Below are positions 7,997-15,766 of a stretch of DNA of 64,000 nucleotides, in pieces (the first letter of the stretch is position 1; every line of letters begins with the position of its first letter). A program made the position numbers and the translations under genes. The DNA lies in contig CAZAPG010000008.1 of the NCBI GenBank assembly GCA_964486935.1, forward strand, positions 62,001 through 126,000, written 5' to 3'. Below the pieces are notes generated by a model. It saw only the letters and a program-made list of their open reading frames with translations, was not told the DNA's origin and did not search any database. Source of the DNA: CAZAPG01 sp964486935 (lineage in GTDB: Bacteria > Chloroflexota > Anaerolineae > 4572-78 > J111).

Positions 7997-10545
7997 ACAA
8001 GCCCTCAACCGCAACGCAAAACCAATCAACACGCGCCAATATTTCTCCTCTACTCCTCACCTGCCTCATTCTTGCCTTCGCCATCTTCTTCAGCGCCCTG
8101 GCCGTGCAGCAACACCGCGCCTATCTGACCAACGGGTTGGACATTGGCAACGTTGACCAGGCCCTCTGGAATACAGCGCAGGGCCGCTTGCTGCGCTTCA
8201 CCCTGATGGCCCCGGTCGAAAATCGCCTGGCCCTGCACGTCGAGCCGGTTCTGCTCTTTTTGGCGCCCTTCTACTGGCTGGGCCTGGGCGGGCCGGAGCT
8301 GCTGCTCATTGTTCAGGCCGGCGTTGTTGCTCTGGGCGCATGGCCGGTCTATCAATTATCAATTATCAATACCCAAAGGGCACTTCGCTACCAATTACCA
8401 AATACCAATCCACGGGACCCGCAACACGTACTACGCGCTACGCATCACCTCTCAAATCCTGCCCCCCGGCTAAATCTCATGCAACTGGCCGCCCTTGGAT
8501 TTGCCGCCGTCTACCTGCTCCTGCCCACTCTCCAATCTGCCGTCCTGTTCGATTTTCACGCGGTGACGCTGGCCTCCACCTTTTTGCTCTTTGCCTTCTG
8601 GGCGCTGGAGGAGCGTCACAATCGCCGCTTCTTTCTGTTTGCGCTGCTGGCAATGGCCTGCAAAGAGGACATGCCCCTTGTAGTTGCCATGTTGGGCCTG
8701 TATGCCGGCCTGGCGCAGAAACGCTGGCGGCTGGCCGGGTTGACCATCGGGGTGTCGGCCTTGTGGTTTGTGGCGGCGGTGTTTGTCATCCAGCCCCGCT
8801 TTGCCGCCGGGGGCAATATTCAGCTTGACCGCTACGCCTGGCTGGGCAGCAACCCGCCGGAAATGGCGCGAACCCTGCTCACTCGCCCCGATATTGTGCT
8901 GCCCCATTTGTGGGGGCGGGTCAACCTGCTGGGCTACCTGAGCGCCCTCTTTTTTCCTGTCGCTTACCTGGCGCTGTTCAGCCCGCTGACTCTGCTGCCC
9001 ATGCTGCCCACCCTGGCCGTCAACCTGCTCAGCGATAACCCTTTTACCTGGCGGTTGGAAGATTTTCACTACGGCGCGCCGCTGGCCCCGTTTCTCATCA
9101 TTTCGACTATTTACGGCATCCGCCATATCACCCAATGGGCTGCTCCCTTGCCTCCCCGCTCCTCTGCCCCTCTGCTCTTCCCTCTCCTCACCCTCCTCGT
9201 TCTCGCCTTCTCCCTCATCTACCACTATCACCGGGGCTTCACCCCTCTGGCCCGCGCCTTCCAATGGCCGCCCATTACCGAACATCATCGCCGGCTCGAT
9301 GACATTTTGGCCGCCGTACCCGCCGGCGCGCCAGTTTTTGCCCAATCTAACCTGGCCCCCCATCTGGCCCAGCGCCAGACCATCTACACCGATTTTGCCT
9401 ACATTACCGGCCCCAACTTTCGCGCCGCCGAACCGGTGCAGCACGTGCTGCTGGATGTCGCCACCCTGAAAAATTTTGGCGGGCTGCACCAGTTCTTGCA
9501 GCAAAATCTGCTGGCCGGCGGCAGCTATCAAATTGTGGCGGCTGAGGATGGCATCCTCCATTTGACGACCACCGACCACAGACCGCCGACCGCCGGACAA
9601 TCCCCTTCCCCTACTCCCTACCCCTTACTCCCTACTCCCTTCTATTCCTTCACCCAACCCGCCTCGCCGCCCCACTACCCTCTGCAAGTTGATTTTGGCG
9701 ACGCGCTGCGCCTGCGCGGCTTCTCGCTCCATTTCAACCGGCAAGAAGAAGTGCAGGTGATGGTTGATTTGGAGCCGCTGCAACCCTTACACAATATCCA
9801 ACCGGTGCTTTATCTGCTCAACGAGTCTGGCCAGGCGGTTGGCGCAACGGTTGACTTGCCGCCGGCGCTGGTTTGGCTGCCGGTAGAGCAGTGGCCGGTG
9901 GGGCAGGTCGCGCGCGTTCATTTCGACACGCTGCCGTGGCACACCCGCCAAACCGGGCAGTACGGGCTGGCTCTGGGCGTAATTGAAGGAAGCGATCCCT
10001 GGCAGGGGCCGCGCTTACTCCCGGCGGTTGGCGCCCCCTCCAGATTTGCCGCGCGTCTGCCCGCCGATGCCACTCTGGTGGAACTCGCCCGCATTGAAAA
10101 TTGGTGGAATATGCCCCAGGGCGGTCCGCGAGCGCGTTACTTTGAGTCGCCCGTTATCTTTCAGCCGCTTGCCGCCAATTTTGCCGGGCAAATTAGCCTG
10201 CTGGGGTATACCCGTCTGCAACCGCCGGTCGCCGCCAACCAATTGCAGATTACGCTCGTCTGGCAAGCTCACGTCACCCCCGCCTCGCTGACCCGCTTTG
10301 CCCAACTGGTCGGGCCGGATGGGCAGGTATACGGCCAGCAGGACTCCGCGCCGGATTTTGGTAACTACCCCACCCATCTGTGGCAGCCTGGCGAAGTGGT
10401 GGTCGATAAGGTGGCATTTCCCGTTCAGCCGAAGCGCCCCCCCGGACGCTACGCGCTGCACATTGGTTACTACCGGCCGGCCACCGGTGAGCGGCTGCGG
10501 CTGCCTTCGGGCGCGGACCACGTGGAGCTTTTACTGCCCAATTAG
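7993..10545 (+). CDS. DUF2079-like polytopic membrane protein with two C-terminal modules
   Basis: 850 residues. GTG at 7993 overlaps the TGA of the upstream gene (GTGA), so translation is probably coupled. The N-terminal signature LDIGNVDQALWNTAQGRLL followed by LHVEPVLLFLAPFYWL matches DUF2079, a GT-C-like membrane family of unknown substrate. Helices run to ~residue 430. Two array modules follow at ~569-674 (divergent) and ~732-846 (ITLVWQAHV, PTHLWQPGE, PPGRYALHIGYYRPATG). Several repeat tracts interrupt the loops (8350-8452 and 9611-9645, plus an 8-bp-period C-rich tract near 9150), giving peptides such as YQLPNTNPRDPQHVLRATHH that look unlike the rest of the protein. Function beyond the membrane glycan context is not resolved. 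Confidence 0.8.
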   Translation: MNKPSTATQNQSTRANISPLLLTCLILAFAIFFSALAVQQHRAYLTNGLDIGNVDQALWNTAQGRLLRFTLMAPVENRLALHVEPVLLFLAPFYWLGLGGPELLLIVQAGVVALGAWPVYQLSIINTQRALRYQLPNTNPRDPQHVLRATHHLSNPAPRLNLMQLAALGFAAVYLLLPTLQSAVLFDFHAVTLASTFLLFAFWALEERHNRRFFLFALLAMACKEDMPLVVAMLGLYAGLAQKRWRLAGLTIGVSALWFVAAVFVIQPRFAAGGNIQLDRYAWLGSNPPEMARTLLTRPDIVLPHLWGRVNLLGYLSALFFPVAYLALFSPLTLLPMLPTLAVNLLSDNPFTWRLEDFHYGAPLAPFLIISTIYGIRHITQWAAPLPPRSSAPLLFPLLTLLVLAFSLIYHYHRGFTPLARAFQWPPITEHHRRLDDILAAVPAGAPVFAQSNLAPHLAQRQTIYTDFAYITGPNFRAAEPVQHVLLDVATLKNFGGLHQFLQQNLLAGGSYQIVAAEDGILHLTTTDHRPPTAGQSPSPTPYPLLPTPFYSFTQPASPPHYPLQVDFGDALRLRGFSLHFNRQEEVQVMVDLEPLQPLHNIQPVLYLLNESGQAVGATVDLPPALVWLPVEQWPVGQVARVHFDTLPWHTRQTGQYGLALGVIEGSDPWQGPRLLPAVGAPSRFAARLPADATLVELARIENWWNMPQGGPRARYFESPVIFQPLAANFAGQISLLGYTRLQPPVAANQLQITLVWQAHVTPASLTRFAQLVGPDGQVYGQQDSAPDFGNYPTHLWQPGEVVVDKVAFPVQPKRPPGRYALHIGYYRPATGERLRLPSGADHVELLLPN
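8350..8452. repeat. mixed heptamer arrays inside DUF2079-like gene
   Basis: TATCAAT three times (8350-8370), then CTACCAA, TTACCAA, ATACCAA (8388-8408), then CTACGCG/CTACGCA-type units near 8430-8443. The whole tract is translated in frame in one polar loop. Confidence 0.8.
9611..9645. repeat. heptamer array inside DUF2079-like gene
   Basis: CTACTCC, CTACCCC, TTACTCC, CTACTCC, CTTCTAT in frame just before the first C-terminal module. Related units occur in reverse complement at 21673. Confidence 0.75.
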
Positions 10546-10630
10546 CTCAACAAGTCCCAAAAAAACCCATAAAACCCGCAAAAATTTGTTCTCTTACGCA
10601 AAAATGCCTAAACGTTTTGTTAAATCGCGC

Positions 10631-10659
10631 TTTTCATTGCAGGTTAACCGGTGTATACT
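10631..10659 (+). promoter_or_regulatory. candidate sigma70 promoter for the GT gene at 10683
   Basis: TTTTCA (10631-10636), 17-base spacer, TATACT (10654-10659). It lies in the 137-base gap after the DUF2079-like gene, 24 bases before the ATG, so a new transcript may begin here. Confidence 0.4.
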
Positions 10660-10682
10660 GGCTCGCGTTGCATGAACATACA

Positions 10683-12641
10683 ATGATTACCCAACAATCA
10701 CAGAGCCGGATAAAAGCCCTAAAGGTCTGGTGGTTGGTGTGGCTGGGCCTGTTGCTGCTGGCGCTGCTCTGGCGCGCCCAAAATCTTGATGCCTTTGGCC
10801 TCTCAAACGATGAGGGCGCCCACCTGATGTGGGCCGGGCTGGCCGTTGATGGCTACCCCCTTTACAGCCAGACTCAGGCGGTGCAGGCCCCCCTGTTTAT
10901 CGAGGCCGTGGGCTGGGCCTTGCGGCTGGGCGGGCCAACCATTCAAGCCGGGCGGTGGGTGGCGCTGCTTGGTTTTTGCCTGCTGGCCGCCGCCTTGAGC
11001 TGGCTGGCCCACAAATCCGGCGGCGTAGCGGCGGCGTTGGCTGCGCTGGCGCTGGCTGCTCTCTCGCCGCTGCTGTTTACTTTTTCCCGGCTGGTCATGG
11101 CCGAGGTTCCGGCCACGGCGCTGGCGGTGGTTTCGGTGGCGTTGGCGGTACTCTATCTAAATCAACAGCATCGCGCCTGGCTGATTGCCTCTGGTGTGGC
11201 GCTGGGGTTAAGCTTTGCCGTCAAGGCGCTCAATCCGTTTGTGGTTGCGCCCGTAGTCCTGCTGGTGATGATGCGCCGGTATCGAAGTGGAGCCAGCCTG
11301 TTCCGGCTTGACTCATACCATTGGCCGGCGCTGCTGGCCGACCTGCTGCTGTGGGGCGCCGGTCTGATTGGGCCGGTTGTGGCTCTATTTTTTATATACG
11401 ACCCGCAGGCCATATACGACCAGCTTGTCGTCTTCCGCAGCGATTTGCGCGCCGCCCTACCTGGCTCCTGGGCCGAAACCGCCGGCCAGTTTGCCATCTT
11501 TTTTCAGAGTCACTGGGGTTTTTGGTTATTGGCATTTGGGGGTATAATCAGCACCGTTTTGTTAAATGAGTTTATAGAGTTAAATGAGTTAACCAACTCT
11601 ACAAACTCCATAAACTTTATAAACTTGCAACTTATTTGGCTGGTGTGGCTCATTGCCGGGGTGATGATGCTGGCCTGGCACACGCCGCTTTTTCCGCACC
11701 ATTTTATTGTGCTGCTGCCGCCGCTGATTCTGCTAGGTGCGGGATTCATTGGCAATCTGGGCCGGTTATGGACCACCCCAGCCAGACCGCTGGCTACCGG
11801 TGCGCTGGCGCTTGGGTTGCTGCTGCTGGGCGCGTCGGCCTTTAATTTGCCGGCGATAATCGAGGCCAACCGGCAAACGGCGGCCATTGTTACCGGCGGG
11901 CGCGAGCAACAAGCTCTGGAGTTGCTGGCGGCGGTTTCTCAGCCCGATGATTTTTTGATGGGCGACAGCCAGCTTCTTGTTTTTATGGTGAATCGTCGCA
12001 CGCCGCCGCCGCTGGGCGATGTGGCGCTGGTGGCAATTAAGGCCGGGCGGCAAACCTCGGCCAATATGATTGAACTGACGCGAAGGTATCAAGCGCCGGC
12101 GGTGGTGCAGTGGAGTTTGCGGCTGCCCTGGCTGCCGGAGTATTTGCAATGGGTAGAGGCCAACTACCTGGCCCGCCGGGTGTGGGATAACGACCACATC
12201 ATCTATTTTGGGCGACGCATCCCGCCCGGCGAGGCTGTGCCCAACGAGCGGGCCGAGCGGTTGGGCGATTCGCTGTGGCTACGCGGCTTTGAACTGCATC
12301 CTTCGGCGTTACGGCCCGGCGACACCCTTAATTTGAAAGTCTACTGGCAAACCGACGCGCCGTTGGCCCACAATTACACGGTGTTCACCCAATTGCTCAA
12401 TAGCAGCGGCGCGCTGGTTGCCGGTAAAGATAGCCAGCCGTTGGGCGGACACTTGCCCACCGGCCAATGGCCCGCCGGAGAAATTGTCACCGATATGCTT
12501 GACTTGTCGCTGCCAGATAACTTACCGCCGGGCCAATACAAACTGATTACCGGCATGTACTTACTGGAAACACTGGAGCGCCTGCCTGTGCCAGATAGTA
12601 CGGGCGACTATATCACATTGACAACCGTTGAAATAAAATAA
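10683..12641 (+). CDS. GT39-like membrane glycosyltransferase with one C-terminal module
   Basis: 652 residues from ATG 10683; an in-frame TTG at 10617 lies upstream of the likely promoter and is less likely. The acidic pair D43-E44 (FGLSNDEGAHL) marks the GT39 first loop. Hydrophobic helices run to ~residue 390. The C-terminal module spans ~527-639 (LKVYWQTDAPLAHNYTVFTQL, PTGQWPAGE, PPGQYKLITGMYLLETLERLPV). An asparagine/leucine-rich loop encoded by the repeat at 11562-11630 breaks the helices. The stop overlaps the ATG of the next gene (TAATG), indicating coupling. Confidence 0.85.
   Translation: MITQQSQSRIKALKVWWLVWLGLLLLALLWRAQNLDAFGLSNDEGAHLMWAGLAVDGYPLYSQTQAVQAPLFIEAVGWALRLGGPTIQAGRWVALLGFCLLAAALSWLAHKSGGVAAALAALALAALSPLLFTFSRLVMAEVPATALAVVSVALAVLYLNQQHRAWLIASGVALGLSFAVKALNPFVVAPVVLLVMMRRYRSGASLFRLDSYHWPALLADLLLWGAGLIGPVVALFFIYDPQAIYDQLVVFRSDLRAALPGSWAETAGQFAIFFQSHWGFWLLAFGGIISTVLLNEFIELNELTNSTNSINFINLQLIWLVWLIAGVMMLAWHTPLFPHHFIVLLPPLILLGAGFIGNLGRLWTTPARPLATGALALGLLLLGASAFNLPAIIEANRQTAAIVTGGREQQALELLAAVSQPDDFLMGDSQLLVFMVNRRTPPPLGDVALVAIKAGRQTSANMIELTRRYQAPAVVQWSLRLPWLPEYLQWVEANYLARRVWDNDHIIYFGRRIPPGEAVPNERAERLGDSLWLRGFELHPSALRPGDTLNLKVYWQTDAPLAHNYTVFTQLLNSSGALVAGKDSQPLGGHLPTGQWPAGEIVTDMLDLSLPDNLPPGQYKLITGMYLLETLERLPVPDSTGDYITLTTVEIK
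11562..11630. repeat. 7-bp-period inverted repeat inside GT gene
   Basis: GTTTATA/GAGTTAA-type units on the left and ACAAACT/ATAAACT-type units on the right. The 14-base segment near 11569 pairs with one near 11595 with one mismatch. Translated in frame as an N/E/L-rich loop. Confidence 0.65.
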
Positions 12642-15600
12642 TGGCAAATTCATTCATCGAGAAGTCAACCTATCTGGATAAATCAACTTCAGTGCGGTTG
12701 CTCAAATCAAAAACGGGTGTCAGCGTCCGTTGGCGACAGCTAATAATTCCGCTGGCCCTATTTTTGGCGGCGCTGCTGCCCCGTATTCTCAGCCTGGGCG
12801 CATTTATGACCGCCGATGAAGACGACCAGATAATGTTTGCCAACCATTTTCTTAAATCGGCCTTGCAGGGCGATTGGGCCGGCGCGCTGATTTTGGGCTA
12901 CCCCGGCGTGCCAACGGTAATTCTGGGCGGCATCGGCGCGGGGGCGCGCTATCTGGCCCACTACGCCGGCTGGCAACCGCTGCCCTGGGTGCAGGCCGAC
13001 CTGATTACCACCATCGACCAGCTGACCACCCGGTTTGGCGTATTTGAGCACCCCTACGACTTTCTGGTGTGGGTGCGCGTGCCAATGGCGCTGGCGGCCT
13101 CGTTGAGCATTTTGGGCATTTTTCTGCTGGCCAAACGGCTGCTGGATGAACGGCTGGCCCTGATTGGCGCGCTGATTTTGGCCTTTGACCCCTTTATTCT
13201 GGCCCACACCCGCGTTATTCACGTAGACGCCCCCCTGTCTTATTTCATGTTCCTCTCCTTTCTGGCTTTTTTGCTCTACCTGGACAAGGGGGCCTGGAAG
13301 TGGCTCATCGTGTCGGGCCTATTTGGTGGGCTGGCCGGGTTGAGCAAAACGCCTGCCGGCCTGCTGGGGCCGATTTTGCTGGTCGGCGGAGCGCTGTATG
13401 CCCTGTTCCCCCCGCCGGAAGTATCGCCAGCGCAACGCTGGAAACGGCTGGGAGTTGCGCTGATTGTCTGGGGACTCATTGCCCTGGCGGCCATCTTTGC
13501 CCTGTGGCCCTCCATGTGGACGCGCCCGGTCTTCACCATCCAGTCCATTATTCGCAACATGTACAATATTAGCGGCGCGCATCCCACCACCGGCATTTTT
13601 TGGGGCGATTGGGAAACCGACCAGAGTCCCCTCTACTATTTGATTGTTTTCCCCTTTCACCTGACGCCGTTGACTACGGTTGGCGTTGTGGTCGGGCTGG
13701 TCATGGTAATGGCCGGGCTGGTGGCTTACCAGCGCGGCGTTGATAACTGGCTGACCCGCGTGCTGCCGCTGGCCCTGGGGCTAATTGCTTACGCGGTTAT
13801 TTTTGTTGCGCCGGTCTCGGCGGTGCAGCGCCGGGGCGACCGTTACATTCTGCCCATCTTTTTTGCCAGCGGCATGTTCTCGGCGCTGGCGTTGTGGTGG
13901 CTGGCCGGCCTGCTCAAAAAATATATTCCGGGCCGATTTGTCATCAAGCCCATCCACCTGATTGGCGGGGCGCTGCTGGCGCAAATTCTGTTTGTGCTGT
14001 TTTACCACCCCTACTACCTGGCCTACTTCAACCCGCTAATGGGCAGCTACCGCACCGCGCCCTACCGCATCAACATCGGCTGGGGCGAAGGGTTGAACCT
14101 GGCCGCCGATTACCTCAACAAGGTAGATGCCGACCCGCCGCCGGTAGTGGCAAGCTGGTATCGCAACCAGTTTGCGCCCTTCTATAAAGGTCAAACTATT
14201 GACCTGTCAAACCAGGAAGCCGCCCTCACCGCCGATTACACCGTCTTTTATCTCAACCAGGTGCAGCGAGGCTTCCCCAGCCAGGAAATTTTGAACTACT
14301 TTCGCCAGCGCGAGCCGGCCCACGTGGTAGAGATTGGCGGCATCGAGTACGCCTGGATTTATGAAGGCCCCATCATCGGCCAGAAACCGCAAACCGGTTT
14401 TGATTTTGCCGCCGAGGCCGTGCTGGCCGGCGCCGCCCGGCTCTACGGCGTTGACGTGGCCGCCACCGCGTTTCCCGCCGACAAGTACGCCTCGCCCGAT
14501 GGCCTGATTAGCAGCGGCCCCTATTTGGGCTATCAGGAAGAGAGCGAAGGCTTGCCCGTTACCCTCTACTGGGAAACGCTCGCCTCCATTCAAGACAACC
14601 ACGGCAAAGTGAACGTTTACATCCATCTGGTTGACCAGCAGGGCAACATTTGGGGTAAGGTAGACCGGCTGATTCTGGCCGGCCTGTGGCGGCCCATCCG
14701 CTGGAACCCCGGTTTCTACTTGCGCGACGAGTACAAACTACCCATCGACCCGGCCACTCCGCCCGGAACCTACCACCTGGAAGTGGGCCTGTACGATTTT
14801 GAAACCGGCCACAATTACGGCGTCGCCAAAAACATCGGCCAGATTACCCTGACTCCTCCATCAACCTTTACCCAGGCCGAGGAACTGAAAATTAACAACC
14901 GCCTGGTCGTTCCGGTCAACAGCGCGCTCACCCTGCTGGGACACGATTTTGTGGATACCCAACTGCCGCCAGGCGCGGAAATTCGCGGCAAAATATTCTG
15001 GCAAGCCAAACAGACTCCCGGCACAAGCTACAATCTGGAATTTGCCTTTGCCGATACAAAGGGCGAAAAATTTACGGTCGGATTACAGCCCCTTTCGCCG
15101 TCATACCCGCTGACGCAATGGCGCAAAAACGATATTTTGGGGGCGGCCTACAGCTTTCGCATTCCGGCCTTTGCCCCGCCCGGAAAATATCCGGTTGTGC
15201 TCAATATAGTTGACCCCCAAATCGGCGAATCGGTTGGGCAGCCGGTAACGCTGGCCCACGTTACCGTTGAGGCCCAGGAGCGTAACTACACCTTACCCGC
15301 CGACGTGACTCCCATCTCTGCCGTGCTCAACGACGAGATTGAGTTGGTTGGTTACAAACTCAATAGCCCGACCGTGGCCTATCGCGGCGCCATTGGGTTG
15401 ACTCTTTACTGGCGCAGCCTTGCTTTTGCCGATAGCAACTACACCGTTTTTGTTCACGCTGCCGGGCCGGACCAGGTGATTCGCGGGCAGTGGGACAGCG
15501 CCCCCAAACAGGGCGATTCGCCCACCAGCGGCTGGATTCCCGGCGAAATTATTGAAGACCGCTACGAAGTGCCGATGGAAAAGAAGGCCCCGGCCTGGAA

Positions 15601-15736
15601 ATACGATATTTTTGTGGGCATGTATAACCCGCTAACCGGCCAACGCCTGCCCGTGTACAGTCCCAATACCCCGGTTTCTGATAGCCGTATCTGGCTGGGG
15701 CAGGTTCAACAACTCGATGGGCCGCAAGAGGAGTAA
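12641..15736 (+). CDS. GT39-like membrane glycosyltransferase with three C-terminal modules
   Basis: 1031 residues, ATG overlapping the previous stop. D59-E60 (FMTADEDDQIMF) and LGYPGVPTVILGG align with the protein at 5087, so the two are paralogs. Helices run to ~residue 455. Conserved soluble marks follow (YYLAYFNPL, NIGWGEGLNLAADYLN, VQRGFPSQEILNYFRQ). Three array modules lie at ~596-725 (VTLYWETLAS, PPGTYHLEVGLYDFETG), ~761-876 (degenerate, PPGKYPVVLNI) and ~898-1008 (LTLYWRSLAFADSNYTVFVH, GMYNPLTGQRLPV). No heptamer tract was seen in this gene, unlike most neighbours, so the repeats are not a required part of the protein. Predicted role is transfer of a polyprenyl-linked sugar outside the membrane. 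Confidence 0.85.
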   Translation: MANSFIEKSTYLDKSTSVRLLKSKTGVSVRWRQLIIPLALFLAALLPRILSLGAFMTADEDDQIMFANHFLKSALQGDWAGALILGYPGVPTVILGGIGAGARYLAHYAGWQPLPWVQADLITTIDQLTTRFGVFEHPYDFLVWVRVPMALAASLSILGIFLLAKRLLDERLALIGALILAFDPFILAHTRVIHVDAPLSYFMFLSFLAFLLYLDKGAWKWLIVSGLFGGLAGLSKTPAGLLGPILLVGGALYALFPPPEVSPAQRWKRLGVALIVWGLIALAAIFALWPSMWTRPVFTIQSIIRNMYNISGAHPTTGIFWGDWETDQSPLYYLIVFPFHLTPLTTVGVVVGLVMVMAGLVAYQRGVDNWLTRVLPLALGLIAYAVIFVAPVSAVQRRGDRYILPIFFASGMFSALALWWLAGLLKKYIPGRFVIKPIHLIGGALLAQILFVLFYHPYYLAYFNPLMGSYRTAPYRINIGWGEGLNLAADYLNKVDADPPPVVASWYRNQFAPFYKGQTIDLSNQEAALTADYTVFYLNQVQRGFPSQEILNYFRQREPAHVVEIGGIEYAWIYEGPIIGQKPQTGFDFAAEAVLAGAARLYGVDVAATAFPADKYASPDGLISSGPYLGYQEESEGLPVTLYWETLASIQDNHGKVNVYIHLVDQQGNIWGKVDRLILAGLWRPIRWNPGFYLRDEYKLPIDPATPPGTYHLEVGLYDFETGHNYGVAKNIGQITLTPPSTFTQAEELKINNRLVVPVNSALTLLGHDFVDTQLPPGAEIRGKIFWQAKQTPGTSYNLEFAFADTKGEKFTVGLQPLSPSYPLTQWRKNDILGAAYSFRIPAFAPPGKYPVVLNIVDPQIGESVGQPVTLAHVTVEAQERNYTLPADVTPISAVLNDEIELVGYKLNSPTVAYRGAIGLTLYWRSLAFADSNYTVFVHAAGPDQVIRGQWDSAPKQGDSPTSGWIPGEIIEDRYEVPMEKKAPAWKYDIFVGMYNPLTGQRLPVYSPNTPVSDSRIWLGQVQQLDGPQEE

Positions 15737-15766
15737 CCTCTTCCCTGTTGAAATTTCAAAACGAAA

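Noticed and set aside
8470..9600. 376-residue minus-strand ORF
   Set aside because: Low-complexity Q/G/R-rich shadow of the DUF2079-like gene, no ribosome-binding site or domain.
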